The notes under the pieces were generated by a model. The model was not told where the DNA came from, did not search any database, and saw only the letters and a program-made list of their open reading frames with translations. From positions 1 through 48,262 of the forward strand of contig SLDX01000063.1 of the NCBI GenBank assembly GCA_007125075.1: a stretch of DNA of 48,262 bases. The letters are read 5' to 3'. Position 1 is the stretch's first letter. Every line of letters starts with the position of its first letter. The position numbers were made by a program, and so were the translations under genes. This stretch comes from Desulfonatronospira sp. GTDB lineage: Bacteria > Desulfobacterota > Desulfovibrionia > Desulfovibrionales > Desulfonatronovibrionaceae. Shown piece by piece: positions 28,237 to 37,181 of the stretch.

Positions 28237-28695
28237 TTAATTGACAATCTTCCACGCCCCGTCATCCATGCGGCATGCAGTACCATAAGCCTGTTCGGTC
28301 TCTCCCCCGATCTGAACTTCAGTTGTGTATTCACGGCAGTACTGCCCTGAGTCAACCTGATAGGTCTTGGTCGGGGTCACCGCGTAAGCAGTCCGGGTGT
28401 CGGGATTTTGCCATTGAGCGGTTGATCCCGTAGGCCTTGTTTCCAGTGCAGTGTTCATCCGGCGCCTGTCCATTTCATCCATGCGGTCCATGTAGCTGCC
28501 CACATAACCGCCCAGAGCGGCACCGAGCAAAGTGCCCCCGATAATTGCCGCGGTCGTACCGCTGCCTTTGCCGATCTGGGAACCTATGACGCCTCCTCCG
28601 ATCCCTCCCAAGGCTGCTCCGCCCACTGTGTGTTTCTGGGTGGTGCATCCCATAAGCAGAAGACCGGCCAGGATCAAGACAAAAGTGAAACGCAT
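28237..28695 (-). CDS. glycine-zipper outer-membrane lipoprotein
   Basis: A 152-residue lipoprotein. The signal peptide MRFTFVLILAGLLLMGC ends in a lipobox (LMGC) with C17 as the lipidated cysteine. Residues about 22-70 are a glycine-zipper (GGAALGGIGGGVIGSQIGKG and IIGGTLLGAALGGYVGSYM), as in the 17-kDa surface antigen/SlyB-like family. The C-terminal domain (RTAYAVTPTKTYQVDSGQYCREY, here cited in part) matches the RT0821/Lpp0805-type surface protein domain, with a pair of cysteines that could form a disulfide. Ribosome site GGGAGGA precedes ATG 28695. Monocistronic by its own promoter candidate and terminator. Role probably envelope integrity; not specifically known. Confidence 0.85.
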   Translation of the reverse strand: MRFTFVLILAGLLLMGCTTQKHTVGGAALGGIGGGVIGSQIGKGSGTTAAIIGGTLLGAALGGYVGSYMDRMDEMDRRRMNTALETRPTGSTAQWQNPDTRTAYAVTPTKTYQVDSGQYCREYTTEVQIGGETEQAYGTACRMDDGAWKIVN

Positions 28696-28713
28696 ATTAA
28701 TATCCTCCCGGGT

Positions 28714-28742
28714 TTTATGTACAGGATGATTTACACAGACAA
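28714..28742 (-). promoter_or_regulatory. candidate promoter of the lipoprotein gene
   Basis: TTGTCT at 28742-28737 and CATAAA at 28719-28714 are separated by 17 bases, about 20 bases upstream of the start codon. Each hexamer matches four of six consensus positions. Confidence 0.35.
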
Positions 28743-28915
28743 TAGCTCATCAGAATCTGGATGGCAATGCCTATATCTATGAATCGGATGAAAAAAATGT
28801 GTCCGCGCGTATGCCGTTCTGTCACACAGAACTCGTCTGCAAAAGATCATGCCTGCAGGCTCAAAGGACCTCAGAAAAAACTCTTCCTTAAAGAAGATGA
28901 GATCAAACCGGCTGG

Positions 28916-31453
28916 TTAATCAGACAAAGCAAAGAACTGTCTGGTCTTGGTAATGCGCATCTGCCGCGGGCCGAAATCAGGAAATATGCTTCGCATTATG
29001 AACAGGGGGCTTAAATAATCATACTCCCAGTTGAAAACAATAGTAAGACAGCTGCCCAGCCATCTGGACTCCTGCAGGAACTGGCGCAGATCCTTTATTT
29101 TCCGGCCTTTTTTGGTCCATTTTTCAACATTGAAGTTTTGCGCGGATTCGAATTCATTCCAGATTTCCGCGGCCTTTTCAATTTCATAAAAAGACAGTTC
29201 AAATTCCACCCGGAACTCTTCTCTTTCAGCCTGAGGCTGTCTTCGAGCCGCTCCGATGGTTTCAGCCGCATAGGCCTGCAGGCCTTCCGGAAGGTTCTGA
29301 TTCAGGCTGGAAAGTATCTTCTCTTCTTCCAGGGGCTCTCTTAAATAAATGTTGAACCATTCAGCCTGGCTGGCTACTCCTACAGGCAGGGCCCGGCCGA
29401 AGGTTATCACCGGAGCCGGCCTGAAGCCCCTGGAGAAACTGAGGGGCCATCCGGAGCGGCGCATGGCCCGCTCAAAAAGGGACTGGAGCTCCAATTGGCT
29501 GAGATAGACGCAGAGTCCTGTTTTTTCGTGCCAGACGCGCAAATGAACTGTTTTCAAGCTGAGATCCTTCTGTTCCAGCAGCTGCTCAGCAGTTTTGTCT
29601 TCCTGATCACGGTGATCCAGGTTCAGGACATGTCTCACTGGCTGTTCAAACTCGTTATTCCGCAGAAGAGACTTGCGCCCCTTGCGGTCACACACTCCGC
29701 ACATGCGGCAGACATGGTAGCGGCAGTCCCTTGTCTCCCTGGCTGCCAGGCCCCTTTTCATCTCAGTCAGGAGAAATTTCCGGTCTACTCCGCTGTGCAG
29801 ATGATCCCAGGGCAGAGGCTGGTCAGGATTTCTGGCCTGGAGGTAAATGTCCGCGTCAAATCCTGATTCCTCGAGTATTTTCAGCCAGGGTCCAAGCCGG
29901 AAGCTGTCGCTCCAGCTGGTGAAGAGCTGGCCCATGTGATAGGCACGCTCCACAACCGGGGACAATTCACGGCCTCCTCTGGAAAAGATGCCTTCCAGGA
30001 AGCTCATTTCCGGATCATGCCATTTAAGATTCAGGTATTTATGAGCCCTGAACAGGTCTTTAAGCAGATAAAGCCTGTTTTTGGTTTCATGCAGGCTTTC
30101 CTGGCGCTGCCATTGAAACGGGGTATGCGCTTTGGGCACAAAGGGGGCTATGGAAGCAGTGACTTGCGGTCTGATTTTCCGGTCGCGACCGGTTTTCAGA
30201 ACCTTCAGACAAAGATCCCTTATTCCCAGTATGTCTTCTTCAGTCTCTGAAGGCAGGCCGATCATGAAATAAAGCTTGACCCCTTTCCAGCCCAGATCAA
30301 AAAGATGTCCGGTGTGTTCAAGAAGCTCTTCTTCAGTAATGCCCTTGTTGATCACCCGGCGCAGCCTGGGGGTGCCGGCTTCCGGAGCAAGTGTGGCCTG
30401 AGTCCGCCGGATGCGGGCCATGAGCCGCATAAGGCGTTCGTTGACCGAGCCTGCCCGGATGGAGGGAAGAGACATGGCTACCTGTTCCTGCTGGCATCTG
30501 GCAAAACTTTTGAAAAAAAGTTCCTCCAGGGCGGAAAAATCTCCGCTGCTCAGAGACAGAAAGGAGAGTTCCTCATGTCCGGTGGCTGCCAGACCGGCTT
30601 GAATATCATCCATGATCCGGGCAATGCTTCTTTCGCGCACCGGGCGATAAATAATTCCCGCCTGACAGAAGCGGCAGCCGCGGGTGCAGCCGCGGGCGAT
30701 TTCCACGCTCAGGCGGTCATGGATTACTTTTCCATAAGGCACTATCTGGTCGGTGGGGAAGGGTTGCTGATCAAGATCAGGGACCAGGGCTTTGCGGACC
30801 AGAGTGTATTCCCGGTCAACCGGCTTTAAGGGCAAAACGGTCCCTTGAAAGAAACCGGGCACGTAGACGCCGGTGATATTTTTAAGCTCATGCAGCTGGG
30901 CCTGTCTGTCGAGTCCGGCTTTCCCGGCTGCAGCGATTTGCTTAAGGATTTCAAGCATGACCTGCTCGCCGTCTCCAAGGACCATAAGGTCGAAAAACTC
31001 GGCCACCGGCTCGGCGTTGAAGACCGCTCCTCCGCCGGCAATGATCAGTGGATCGGACGCGCTGCGTTCAACCGCCCTGAAGGGCAGGTCTGCCAGGTCC
31101 AGCATATAAAGGATATTGGTGTAACAAAGTTCGTGAGTCAGGCTGAAGGCCAGAACATCCAGATCTTTAAGCGGAGTGTCCGTTTCCAGGGTGCACAGGG
31201 GCGAAGAATGTTCGCGCATGAGCCTGGCGGCTTCCAGTGAAGGGGCAAATACCCTTTCTGCGTAAAAGTCGTGCTGATCATTTATGCGGTGATAAAGGAT
31301 TTTCTGGCCTAAATAGGACATGCCCACTTCATAAACGTCGGGAAAGGCAAGTCCCACGTGTACGGCGACGCGCGCTTTATCCTTGTGTACCGCGTTAATT
31401 TCCTGACCAAGGTAGTGACTGGGTCTGGGAAGTAAAGGAAGGAGTTCTTTCAA
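28916..31453 (-). CDS. TIGR03960-type radical SAM protein fused to DUF2344
   Basis: An 845-residue protein in three parts. Residues 1-240 are a B12-binding-like region (AFPDVYEVGMSYLGQKILYH, PLIIAGGGAVFNAEP). The radical SAM core has CTRGCRFC (C256, C260, C263) followed by QAGIIYRPVRERS, and a bridging cluster CRYHVCRMCGVC lies near residue 590. The part after about residue 625 (LRVWHEKTGLCVYLSQLELQ, SFSRGFRPAPVITFGRALPVG) is DUF2344/TIGR03936. This fusion is widespread, and I know no established substrate. The start is TTG at 31453, without ATG, GTG or ribosome site upstream, and a heptamer array ends seven bases before it. Confidence 0.93.
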   Translation of the reverse strand: MKELLPLLPRPSHYLGQEINAVHKDKARVAVHVGLAFPDVYEVGMSYLGQKILYHRINDQHDFYAERVFAPSLEAARLMREHSSPLCTLETDTPLKDLDVLAFSLTHELCYTNILYMLDLADLPFRAVERSASDPLIIAGGGAVFNAEPVAEFFDLMVLGDGEQVMLEILKQIAAAGKAGLDRQAQLHELKNITGVYVPGFFQGTVLPLKPVDREYTLVRKALVPDLDQQPFPTDQIVPYGKVIHDRLSVEIARGCTRGCRFCQAGIIYRPVRERSIARIMDDIQAGLAATGHEELSFLSLSSGDFSALEELFFKSFARCQQEQVAMSLPSIRAGSVNERLMRLMARIRRTQATLAPEAGTPRLRRVINKGITEEELLEHTGHLFDLGWKGVKLYFMIGLPSETEEDILGIRDLCLKVLKTGRDRKIRPQVTASIAPFVPKAHTPFQWQRQESLHETKNRLYLLKDLFRAHKYLNLKWHDPEMSFLEGIFSRGGRELSPVVERAYHMGQLFTSWSDSFRLGPWLKILEESGFDADIYLQARNPDQPLPWDHLHSGVDRKFLLTEMKRGLAARETRDCRYHVCRMCGVCDRKGRKSLLRNNEFEQPVRHVLNLDHRDQEDKTAEQLLEQKDLSLKTVHLRVWHEKTGLCVYLSQLELQSLFERAMRRSGWPLSFSRGFRPAPVITFGRALPVGVASQAEWFNIYLREPLEEEKILSSLNQNLPEGLQAYAAETIGAARRQPQAEREEFRVEFELSFYEIEKAAEIWNEFESAQNFNVEKWTKKGRKIKDLRQFLQESRWLGSCLTIVFNWEYDYLSPLFIMRSIFPDFGPRQMRITKTRQFFALSD

Positions 31454-31459
31454 TGTACA

Positions 31460-31515
31460 GGGTTTAGGGTTTAGGGTTAAGGATTATGGATTATGGGTTA
31501 AAAGTTTAAAGATTA
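31460..31515. repeat. degenerate 7-bp tandem repeat array
   Basis: About eight units of seven bases in register: two GGGTTTA, one GGGTTAA, two GGATTAT, another GGGTTAA, then AAGTTTA and AAGATTA. It shares the 17 bases CCATAATCCATAATCCT (on the minus strand) with the array at 40248-40275. The first units resemble plant telomere repeats, surely by convergence. Confidence 0.8.
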
Positions 31516-31602
31516 TTTTTACTATAAAAAATTTCTAAGAAATGTCAAAAGCTTATATTTAACTTTGATCCTGAAAAGTCCGAATCCTGATCCTTATTTA
31601 CA

Positions 31603-32283
31603 TTAAAAACCTGCTTCCAGTCCGGGACTGACCAGGGCCGGATATCCCTGTGCCTCAACAGCTGCAGGATCGGGGGGGTCTTTAACCATTACCTTTCGAC
31701 CATGAATTTCAAGCCGTCCCTGGGCAAGCCACTGTATCGCCTGTGGATAAATCCTGTGCTCCAGAGCCAGAATGCGCGAACCGAGCGTCTCTTCATCATC
31801 GTCGGCCATTGCCGGAACAGCGGCCTGGATGATTATCGGGCCATGATCCATTTTATCGTCCACAAAGTGTATGCTGCAGCCCGAAATTCTGACAGCGTAG
31901 TCAAAGGCCTGCTTCTGGGCGTTTACCCCGGGGAAGGCCGGCTGAATGCTGGGATGTATGTTTAAAATATTGCCGGAAAAGGCATTGATCAAAACAGGGG
32001 TGACAATGCGCATGAACCCGGCCAGAATGACTCCCCGGGCTCCCCTGTCCATTATCGCCCGGACCAGAGCGGCGTCAAAATCCTCTCTGGCGGAATATTT
32101 CCTGTGGTCGATGACCAGCGTGGGCAGCCCATGCTTTGACGCCCGCTCAAGACCCCCGACTCCTGGCTTGTTGCTGATGACCAGACTTATTTCAGCATGA
32201 AGAGCGCCCTGTTCTATGCGATCTATGATGGCCTGCAGATTGGAACCCGAACCTGAAATGAGCACCGCTATGCTGTATGCCAT
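31603..32283 (-). CDS. purN: phosphoribosylglycinamide formyltransferase PurN
   Basis: A 226-residue enzyme that formylates GAR with 10-formyl-THF in purine synthesis. The start of the domain AVLISGSGSNLQAIIDRI, the YSAREDFDAALV segment, ILAGFMRIVTPVLINAF, the catalytic NIHPSIQPAFPGVNAQKQA and the VDDKMDHGPIIIQAAVP block with the catalytic aspartate are visible. The ATG at 32283 (MAYSIAVLISG) is chosen, with GGGA upstream; the frame is open for 66 more codons upstream, but these lie inside the 3' end of cobA-hemD and lack family similarity. It follows cobA-hemD by 25 bases, probably the same transcript. Confidence 0.95.
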   Translation of the reverse strand: MAYSIAVLISGSGSNLQAIIDRIEQGALHAEISLVISNKPGVGGLERASKHGLPTLVIDHRKYSAREDFDAALVRAIMDRGARGVILAGFMRIVTPVLINAFSGNILNIHPSIQPAFPGVNAQKQAFDYAVRISGCSIHFVDDKMDHGPIIIQAAVPAMADDDEETLGSRILALEHRIYPQAIQWLAQGRLEIHGRKVMVKDPPDPAAVEAQGYPALVSPGLEAGF

Positions 32284-32308
32284 GATTTTGTTCCCGTGTT
32301 TTTTCCGG

Positions 32309-33829
32309 TCAGTTCTGCCGGACATGATCAAGTATGGCCTGGACCATTCCCGGTATGGTATATTCCCCGGGCATGATGTCCGTTTTAAGCCCGAAGCCTT
32401 CAAGTGTTTTTGCGGTAACAGGACCGATGCAGACAAGTTTAAGCCCCTGATTCTGAAAAGAGCGGACCTCTTCGGGTTCAATCAGGGAAAAGAAGTTTTC
32501 CACAGTGGAGGAACTGGTAAAGGTAATATAATCGATCTCGTCGCCGTGCATGAGCCTTACGATCTCCCTGCCGCTTTTCTGGGCCAGCCCGGTCTGATAG
32601 ACCGGCAGAATCTTCACGTGCGCGCCGGCCTTCTGCAGCTCAGCGGGAAGAACCTCCCTGGCCTTCAGTGCCCTGGGAATAAGCACCCACTTGTTCTTTA
32701 TTCCCAGATCCAGAAGACCCTGGACCACTGACTCGGCCACATATTTGTCCGGGACAAAGTCGGGGTGTATTCCTTTTTCCTTCAGGGCCTGCGCCGTGGC
32801 CGGGCCGATGGCGGCCACCCTGGCGGCGCAGAAGACTCTGGCGTCCAGACCGGCCCGTCTCAGTTCAGACCAGAAGAAGCGTACTCCGTTGACCGAGGTG
32901 AACACCAGCCAATCGAATTCCGACAATTCGAATATGGTATCCTGAACCAGAGCATAGCTTTCAAGGGGCTGTATTTCAATGGTGGGAAACTCATAACAGC
33001 AGGCTCCCAATTCCCGCATCTTCTCCAGCAGCCCGCTGGCCTGCTCCCTGGCCCTGGTGACCACTACCCCCTTGCCCAGCAGGGGCAGTTTTTCAAACCA
33101 GTTAAGCTCATCCCTTAAAAGAACCACCCGTCCGACTACCAGCAGGGAAGGGGGCTTAAAATTTTCCTCAATCGCCTTCCGGGGAATTTCTTTTACAGTG
33201 GAGACCATGGATTTGTGCCGGCAGGTTGTGCCCCAGCGCACCAGCGCCGCGGGCATTTCCGGATCCATCCCGTTTCGGATGAGATTTTCACAGATATGCG
33301 GCAGGTTTTTCACGCCCATGAAAAAGACCAGGGTGCTGGTTCCTGTGGCCAGGCTGCGCCAGTTGTGGGAGCTTTCAGGCTTATCCGGATCTTCATGGCC
33401 AGTGATGAAGGAAACCGAGGAAGCATAACTGCGGTGCGTCAGGGGGATTCCGGCGTATGCCGGAGCAGCCACTGCCGAGGTCACCCCGGGAACGATCTCA
33501 AAGCTGATTCCGGACTGCAGCAGCTCCTGGGCTTCTTCGGCTCCTCTGCCAAAGATGTATGGATCTCCTCCTTTGAGCCTGGCGACAATTTTTTGTTCAG
33601 AGGCCTTCCGCACCAGAAGTTCGTTGATTTTTGCCTGGCTCAGGGTATGCTCTCCGCCTTTCTTGCCCACGTAAATCAATTCAGCTTCCGGTGGGCAGAA
33701 TTTAAGAAAGGCTTCATTGGCCAGGTAGTCGTAAACCACCACGTCCGCTACGGACAGGATATCTCTTGCCTTGAGGGTCAAAAGTCCGGGATCTCCAGGT
33801 CCGGCCCCGATCAGATATACCTTGCTCAT
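32309..33829 (-). CDS. cobA-hemD: uroporphyrinogen-III C-methyltransferase / uroporphyrinogen-III synthase fusion
   Basis: A 506-residue bifunctional protein. Residues 1 to about 245 are the SAM-dependent methyltransferase (KVYLIGAGPGDPGLLTLKA, YVGKKGGEHTLSQ, ARLKGGDPYIFGRGAEEAQ, PAYAGIPLTHR), making precorrin-2. Residues about 255-506 are HemD (GVVVTRAREQASGLLEKMRE, DWLVFTSVNGVRFFW, DYITFTSSSTVENFF), which cyclises hydroxymethylbilane. The fusion feeds siroheme and cobalamin/heme-type tetrapyrroles, important for dissimilatory sulfite reductase in sulfate reducers. The fused form is known from Desulfovibrio and several anaerobes. It starts 37 bases downstream of valS; no other hem genes are nearby. 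Confidence 0.96.
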   Translation of the reverse strand: MSKVYLIGAGPGDPGLLTLKARDILSVADVVVYDYLANEAFLKFCPPEAELIYVGKKGGEHTLSQAKINELLVRKASEQKIVARLKGGDPYIFGRGAEEAQELLQSGISFEIVPGVTSAVAAPAYAGIPLTHRSYASSVSFITGHEDPDKPESSHNWRSLATGTSTLVFFMGVKNLPHICENLIRNGMDPEMPAALVRWGTTCRHKSMVSTVKEIPRKAIEENFKPPSLLVVGRVVLLRDELNWFEKLPLLGKGVVVTRAREQASGLLEKMRELGACCYEFPTIEIQPLESYALVQDTIFELSEFDWLVFTSVNGVRFFWSELRRAGLDARVFCAARVAAIGPATAQALKEKGIHPDFVPDKYVAESVVQGLLDLGIKNKWVLIPRALKAREVLPAELQKAGAHVKILPVYQTGLAQKSGREIVRLMHGDEIDYITFTSSSTVENFFSLIEPEEVRSFQNQGLKLVCIGPVTAKTLEGFGLKTDIMPGEYTIPGMVQAILDHVRQN

Positions 33830-33866
33830 GTAATGTCCTTGTAAATGTTAAGCCCGATGGCGCGCA

Positions 33867-36527
33867 TCAGTTGTCCGCTATTTCCAGAAGCCTTTGCTGC
33901 AGGGCCATTAATTTTTCTTTTTCTTCGCTTATGCGCCCGGCCCTGGCTTTTTCTTTTTCCACGACTTCGGCCGGGGCTTTGCTTAAGAAACCCTGATTTT
34001 CCAGCTTTCCGGCTACTATGCTCAGATCTTTTTCCAGTTTGCCCAGTTCTTTATTCAGCCTTTTCAGTTCGCTCTGGATATCGACCACGCCCCTTAAAGG
34101 AACGAGCACTTCGTAGCCCTTGACCACGGCGGCCGCGCAGCCTCTGGGAGGTTCAACCTCTTTTCCGGTGTGCATCTTGTTCACTCCGGCCAGACCCGTG
34201 ATCATCTCCCGGTGTTCTTCGAGAATTTCACGGTCTTTGCCTTCAGCCCTTATGATCAGGTCAAGCTTGAGGCCCGGAGCAACATTGAGCTCACTTCTGA
34301 TACCGCGAACAGCGGTAACCACCTGCTGCAGAAATTCCATGTTTTCAGCCGCTTGCGGAAAACTGCATTCGGGTCTTTTTTCAGGGAAAGGGACCCGGCT
34401 CAGATCCGGCTGTGTTTTTCCGGGCAGCCTGGACCAGATTTCCTGAGTGACAAAAGGAATCATGGGATGCAGAAGGACAATTACTTCCGAGAGCACCTGG
34501 AGCAGGTTGCCGCGTGCTTTTTCTTTAAGTTCCGGGTCATCGCCGTAAAGTTCAGGCTTGATCAGTTCCAGGTACCAGTCGCAAAACGAATGCCATACAA
34601 ACTGATACTGGAGCTGGGAAGCGTCGTTGAAGCGGTAGGCCTTTACGGCCTCATCCGTGCGCAGCTTAATTTCTTCAAGACGGTGCAGGATCCATTGGTG
34701 GGCCAGCCCCTCGATCTTCTCTCTTGAGCCTGATTTCCCGCTGTCCTCATTAAGATGCATCAGGCTGAACCGGGCGGCATTCCAGATTTTATTGATAAAA
34801 TGCCGGTATCCCTCAACCCGGTCTTCACTCATCTTAATGTCCCTGCCCATGGCGGCCAGCGCGCTCAGGGTGAACCTGAAGGCATCCGTGCCATACTTGT
34901 CCATCATGAGCAGCGGATCAATAACATTACCCTTGGACTTGCTCATTTTCTGTCCGGACGCGTCCCGGACCAGGGCGTGGATGTACACGTGCCGGAAAGG
35001 GACCTGATCCATGAAGTGTACGCCCATCATCATCATTCTGGCCACCCAGAAAAAAAGGATGTCAAAAGCGGTTACCAGCACAGAGGTGGGATAGAATTTT
35101 TCCAGTTCCCTGGTCTTCTCCGGCCAGCCCAGAGTGGAAAACGGCCACAGAGCGGAGGAAAACCAGGTGTCCAGAACATCCTCATCCTGGATCAGGCTGG
35201 AGCTGTTGCATGCCGGGCAGCTGGCGGGATCTTCCCTGGCCACGATCAGCTTCCCGCATTCCATGCAGGTCCAGGCCGGGATGCGGTGTCCCCACCAGAT
35301 CTGTCTGGAAATGCACCAGTCCCGGATGTTGTCCATCCATTCAAAATAGGTCCTGGTCCAGTGTTCGGGGAGAATCAGGGTTTCTTTTTCGGCTACGGCA
35401 TCGCGCGCCCTGGCTGCCAGAGGTCCAACCTTGACGAACCACTGCCTGGAGACGTAAGGCTCTATGACCGCCGCGCATCTATAGCAGTGACCGACGCTGT
35501 GCCGGTAGTCCCGGACTTTTTCCAGAGCATCTGATTCCTTAAGGGCGGCAAGAATTTTCCTGCGGCACTCCACGCGGTCCAGCCCGGCAAAATGTTCTCC
35601 GGCTTCTTTGGTCATCTTTCCCTGATCGTCGATGACCTGAATTATTTCCAGACCATGCCTGCGGCCCAGCTCAAAGTCATTTGGATCATGGGCGGGGGTG
35701 ATTTTCAGGCAGCCTGTGCCGAAATCCATGTCCACGTATTCATCGCCGATAATGGGCAGTCTGCGTTTTAAAAAGGGCAGAAGCGCGTGTTTGCCGATCA
35801 GGTGTTTGTAGCGGGGATCTTCAGGATTGACCGCCACCGCTGTGTCGCCGAGCATTGTTTCCGGCCGGGTTGTGGCCACGACCAGATATCCGGAGCCGTC
35901 GGCCAGAGGATAGCGCAGGTGGTAAAGACCTCCTTCGATCTCGGAATATTCCACCTCCAGATCTGACAGGGCGGTGTGGCAGCGGATGCACCAGTTGATG
36001 ATGTAGTCCCCCCGGTAGATAAGGCCCTGTTCATAAAGGCGGACGAATACTTCGCGCACCGCCCTGGACAGTCCTTCGTCCAGAGTGAACCTGAGCCTGG
36101 TCCAGTCCACTGAAGCGCCGATACGGCTTATCTGGTTCAGGATTTTGCCCCCGTATTCATCCTTCCACTGCCAGACGCGGCGGATGAATTCATCCCGGCC
36201 GAGATCCTGCCTGGTCTTTCCTTCAGCGGTCAGAGCCTTTTCCACCACGTTCTGGGTGGCGATCCCCGCATGGTCTGTACCTGGCACCCAGAGCACATCA
36301 TAGCCCAGCTGGCGATGGTGGCGGCAGAGGATGTCCTGCAGGGTCAGATTCAGGGCATGCCCCATGTGCAGGGATCCGGTAACGTTAGGAGGAGGAATAA
36401 CTATGCTGTATGCCGGGCGGTCCGGATCATCAGAAGGAGTAAAGCTCTGGTTTTCGTTCCAGTATTTTATCCATTTCTGTTCAACGTCTCTGGGTTCATA
36501 CCCCTTGGGCAATTCCCTGTCAGGCAT
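33867..36527 (-). CDS. valS: valyl-tRNA synthetase
   Basis: A class I aminoacyl-tRNA synthetase charging tRNA-Val; the window also holds a tRNA-Val gene at its right end. The HIGH motif is LHMGH (in PPNVTGSLHMGHALN), the editing domain contains TTRPETMLGDTAVAVNP, a zinc-knuckle insertion reads CMECGKLIVAREDPASCPAC, and KMSKS is in GQKMSKSKGNVIDP. The last 70 residues form the ValS coiled-coil arm (LNKELGKLEKDLSIVAGKLE). I choose ATG 36527 (886 residues) because GGAG lies six bases before it; ATG 36539 is in frame but has no ribosome site. Likely first gene of valS-cobA/hemD-purN. Confidence 0.97.
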   Translation of the reverse strand: MPDRELPKGYEPRDVEQKWIKYWNENQSFTPSDDPDRPAYSIVIPPPNVTGSLHMGHALNLTLQDILCRHHRQLGYDVLWVPGTDHAGIATQNVVEKALTAEGKTRQDLGRDEFIRRVWQWKDEYGGKILNQISRIGASVDWTRLRFTLDEGLSRAVREVFVRLYEQGLIYRGDYIINWCIRCHTALSDLEVEYSEIEGGLYHLRYPLADGSGYLVVATTRPETMLGDTAVAVNPEDPRYKHLIGKHALLPFLKRRLPIIGDEYVDMDFGTGCLKITPAHDPNDFELGRRHGLEIIQVIDDQGKMTKEAGEHFAGLDRVECRRKILAALKESDALEKVRDYRHSVGHCYRCAAVIEPYVSRQWFVKVGPLAARARDAVAEKETLILPEHWTRTYFEWMDNIRDWCISRQIWWGHRIPAWTCMECGKLIVAREDPASCPACNSSSLIQDEDVLDTWFSSALWPFSTLGWPEKTRELEKFYPTSVLVTAFDILFFWVARMMMMGVHFMDQVPFRHVYIHALVRDASGQKMSKSKGNVIDPLLMMDKYGTDAFRFTLSALAAMGRDIKMSEDRVEGYRHFINKIWNAARFSLMHLNEDSGKSGSREKIEGLAHQWILHRLEEIKLRTDEAVKAYRFNDASQLQYQFVWHSFCDWYLELIKPELYGDDPELKEKARGNLLQVLSEVIVLLHPMIPFVTQEIWSRLPGKTQPDLSRVPFPEKRPECSFPQAAENMEFLQQVVTAVRGIRSELNVAPGLKLDLIIRAEGKDREILEEHREMITGLAGVNKMHTGKEVEPPRGCAAAVVKGYEVLVPLRGVVDIQSELKRLNKELGKLEKDLSIVAGKLENQGFLSKAPAEVVEKEKARAGRISEEKEKLMALQQRLLEIADN

Positions 36528-36601
36528 TTCAGGCTCCATAAGTGCAAGGACCGGTCTTAAAGGCCGGCAACCCCGGCTAAGTTCAACCGGTAGTTATCTT
36601 A

Positions 36602-36772
36602 ATGTATAATTTAAACAGCAAAAAGTGTATTTATATCCCCAATGCCGGCAATCGTCAATTATCGCGAAGCAAGCTCGATTATAAGAAGCAGGTGTGGAAA
36701 AGATTATGGCAGGAAATGATTGGGATCAACACCAGCACTTTTAAATACCGGAAAGAAAGATTTTCGGGATAA
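36602..36772 (+). CDS. possible small basic protein (56 residues), uncertain
   Basis: An ATG-started frame of 56 codons lies on the plus strand in the 310-base gap between valS and the RRM gene. Its product is rich in lysine and arginine (DYKKQVWKRLWQEM, STFKYRKERFSG). A strong bidirectional terminator begins nine bases after its stop codon. Against it: there is no ribosome site, no recognised family, and a frame of this length can arise by chance in AT-rich DNA. Confidence 0.25.
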   Translation: MYNLNSKKCIYIPNAGNRQLSRSKLDYKKQVWKRLWQEMIGINTSTFKYRKERFSG

Positions 36773-36780
36773 ACAGAATA

Positions 36781-36815
36781 AAAAAGCCATCCCGGACCGG
36801 CCGGGATGGCTTTTT
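36781..36815. terminator. bidirectional rho-independent terminator after the RRM gene
   Basis: Arms AAAAAGCCATCCCGG (36781-36795) and CCGGGATGGCTTTTT (36801-36815) form a perfect 15-bp stem with a five-base loop and T-tracts on both strands. It ends the minus-strand RRM gene 22 bases after its stop and would also stop plus-strand transcription. Confidence 0.92.
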
Positions 36816-36837
36816 GAGCAAATATAAAAGTCCTTGA

Positions 36838-37092
36838 TTAGAAGCGGGACTCTCTTCTGGGTTTGGCCACATTGACCTTGATGTTACGTCCATCGAACTC
36901 CTTGCCGTTCAGGATTTGAACAGCTTCATCCGCTCCGCTTTCCATCTCCACGAACCCAAAGCCTCGTGAACGGCCGGTTTCCCGGTCTTCAATGATTTTT
37001 GCTGAAATCACTTCTCCATGTTCGGCGAATGAATCGCGCAACTGAACCTCGGTCATGCTCCAGGGCAGATTGCCCACGTACAAATTGGTCAT
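36838..37092 (-). CDS. single-RRM RNA-binding protein
   Basis: An 84-residue protein consisting of one RNA recognition motif: RNP2 is LYVGNL (residues 4-9) and RNP1 is RGFGFVEM (43-50), with the aromatic residues that stack on RNA bases, and a short basic tail KPRRESRF. Such small RRM proteins occur in cyanobacteria, where some are cold-induced, and in many Deltaproteobacteria; targets are mostly unknown. The gene is monocistronic, with a clear promoter, a leader of about 80 bases that can form a stem-loop, a good ribosome site (AGGAGA) and a strong terminator. This suggests high and perhaps post-transcriptionally controlled expression. Confidence 0.95.
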   Translation of the reverse strand: MTNLYVGNLPWSMTEVQLRDSFAEHGEVISAKIIEDRETGRSRGFGFVEMESGADEAVQILNGKEFDGRNIKVNVAKPRRESRF

Positions 37093-37124
37093 AAAAATAA
37101 GTCTCCTGAAAAAATAAAAAGAAA

Positions 37125-37172
37125 TTCATCAGCCCAAGCTTCGCCATTGCAACCTGTACATAAACTGATGAA
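37125..37172 (-). promoter_or_regulatory. stem-loop at the 5' end of the RRM gene leader
   Basis: TTCATCAG (minus strand, 37172-37165) is perfectly complementary to CTGATGAA (37132-37125), separated by 32 bases. Given the promoter at 37182-37210, the first arm would begin within a few bases of the transcript start and the structure would end about 20 bases before the ribosome site. Confidence 0.5.
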
Positions 37173-37181
37173 CAAAAAATA

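Noticed and set aside
31460-31480. TTTAGGG repeats as a true telomere-type sequence
   Set aside because: Only two exact units occur, inside a degenerate 7-bp array of a bacterial intergenic element; resemblance to plant telomeres is accidental.
31603-32481. A 292-residue PurN with 66 extra N-terminal residues
   Set aside because: The extra part overlaps the end of cobA-hemD and has no family similarity; MAYSIAVLISG at 32283 is the normal start.
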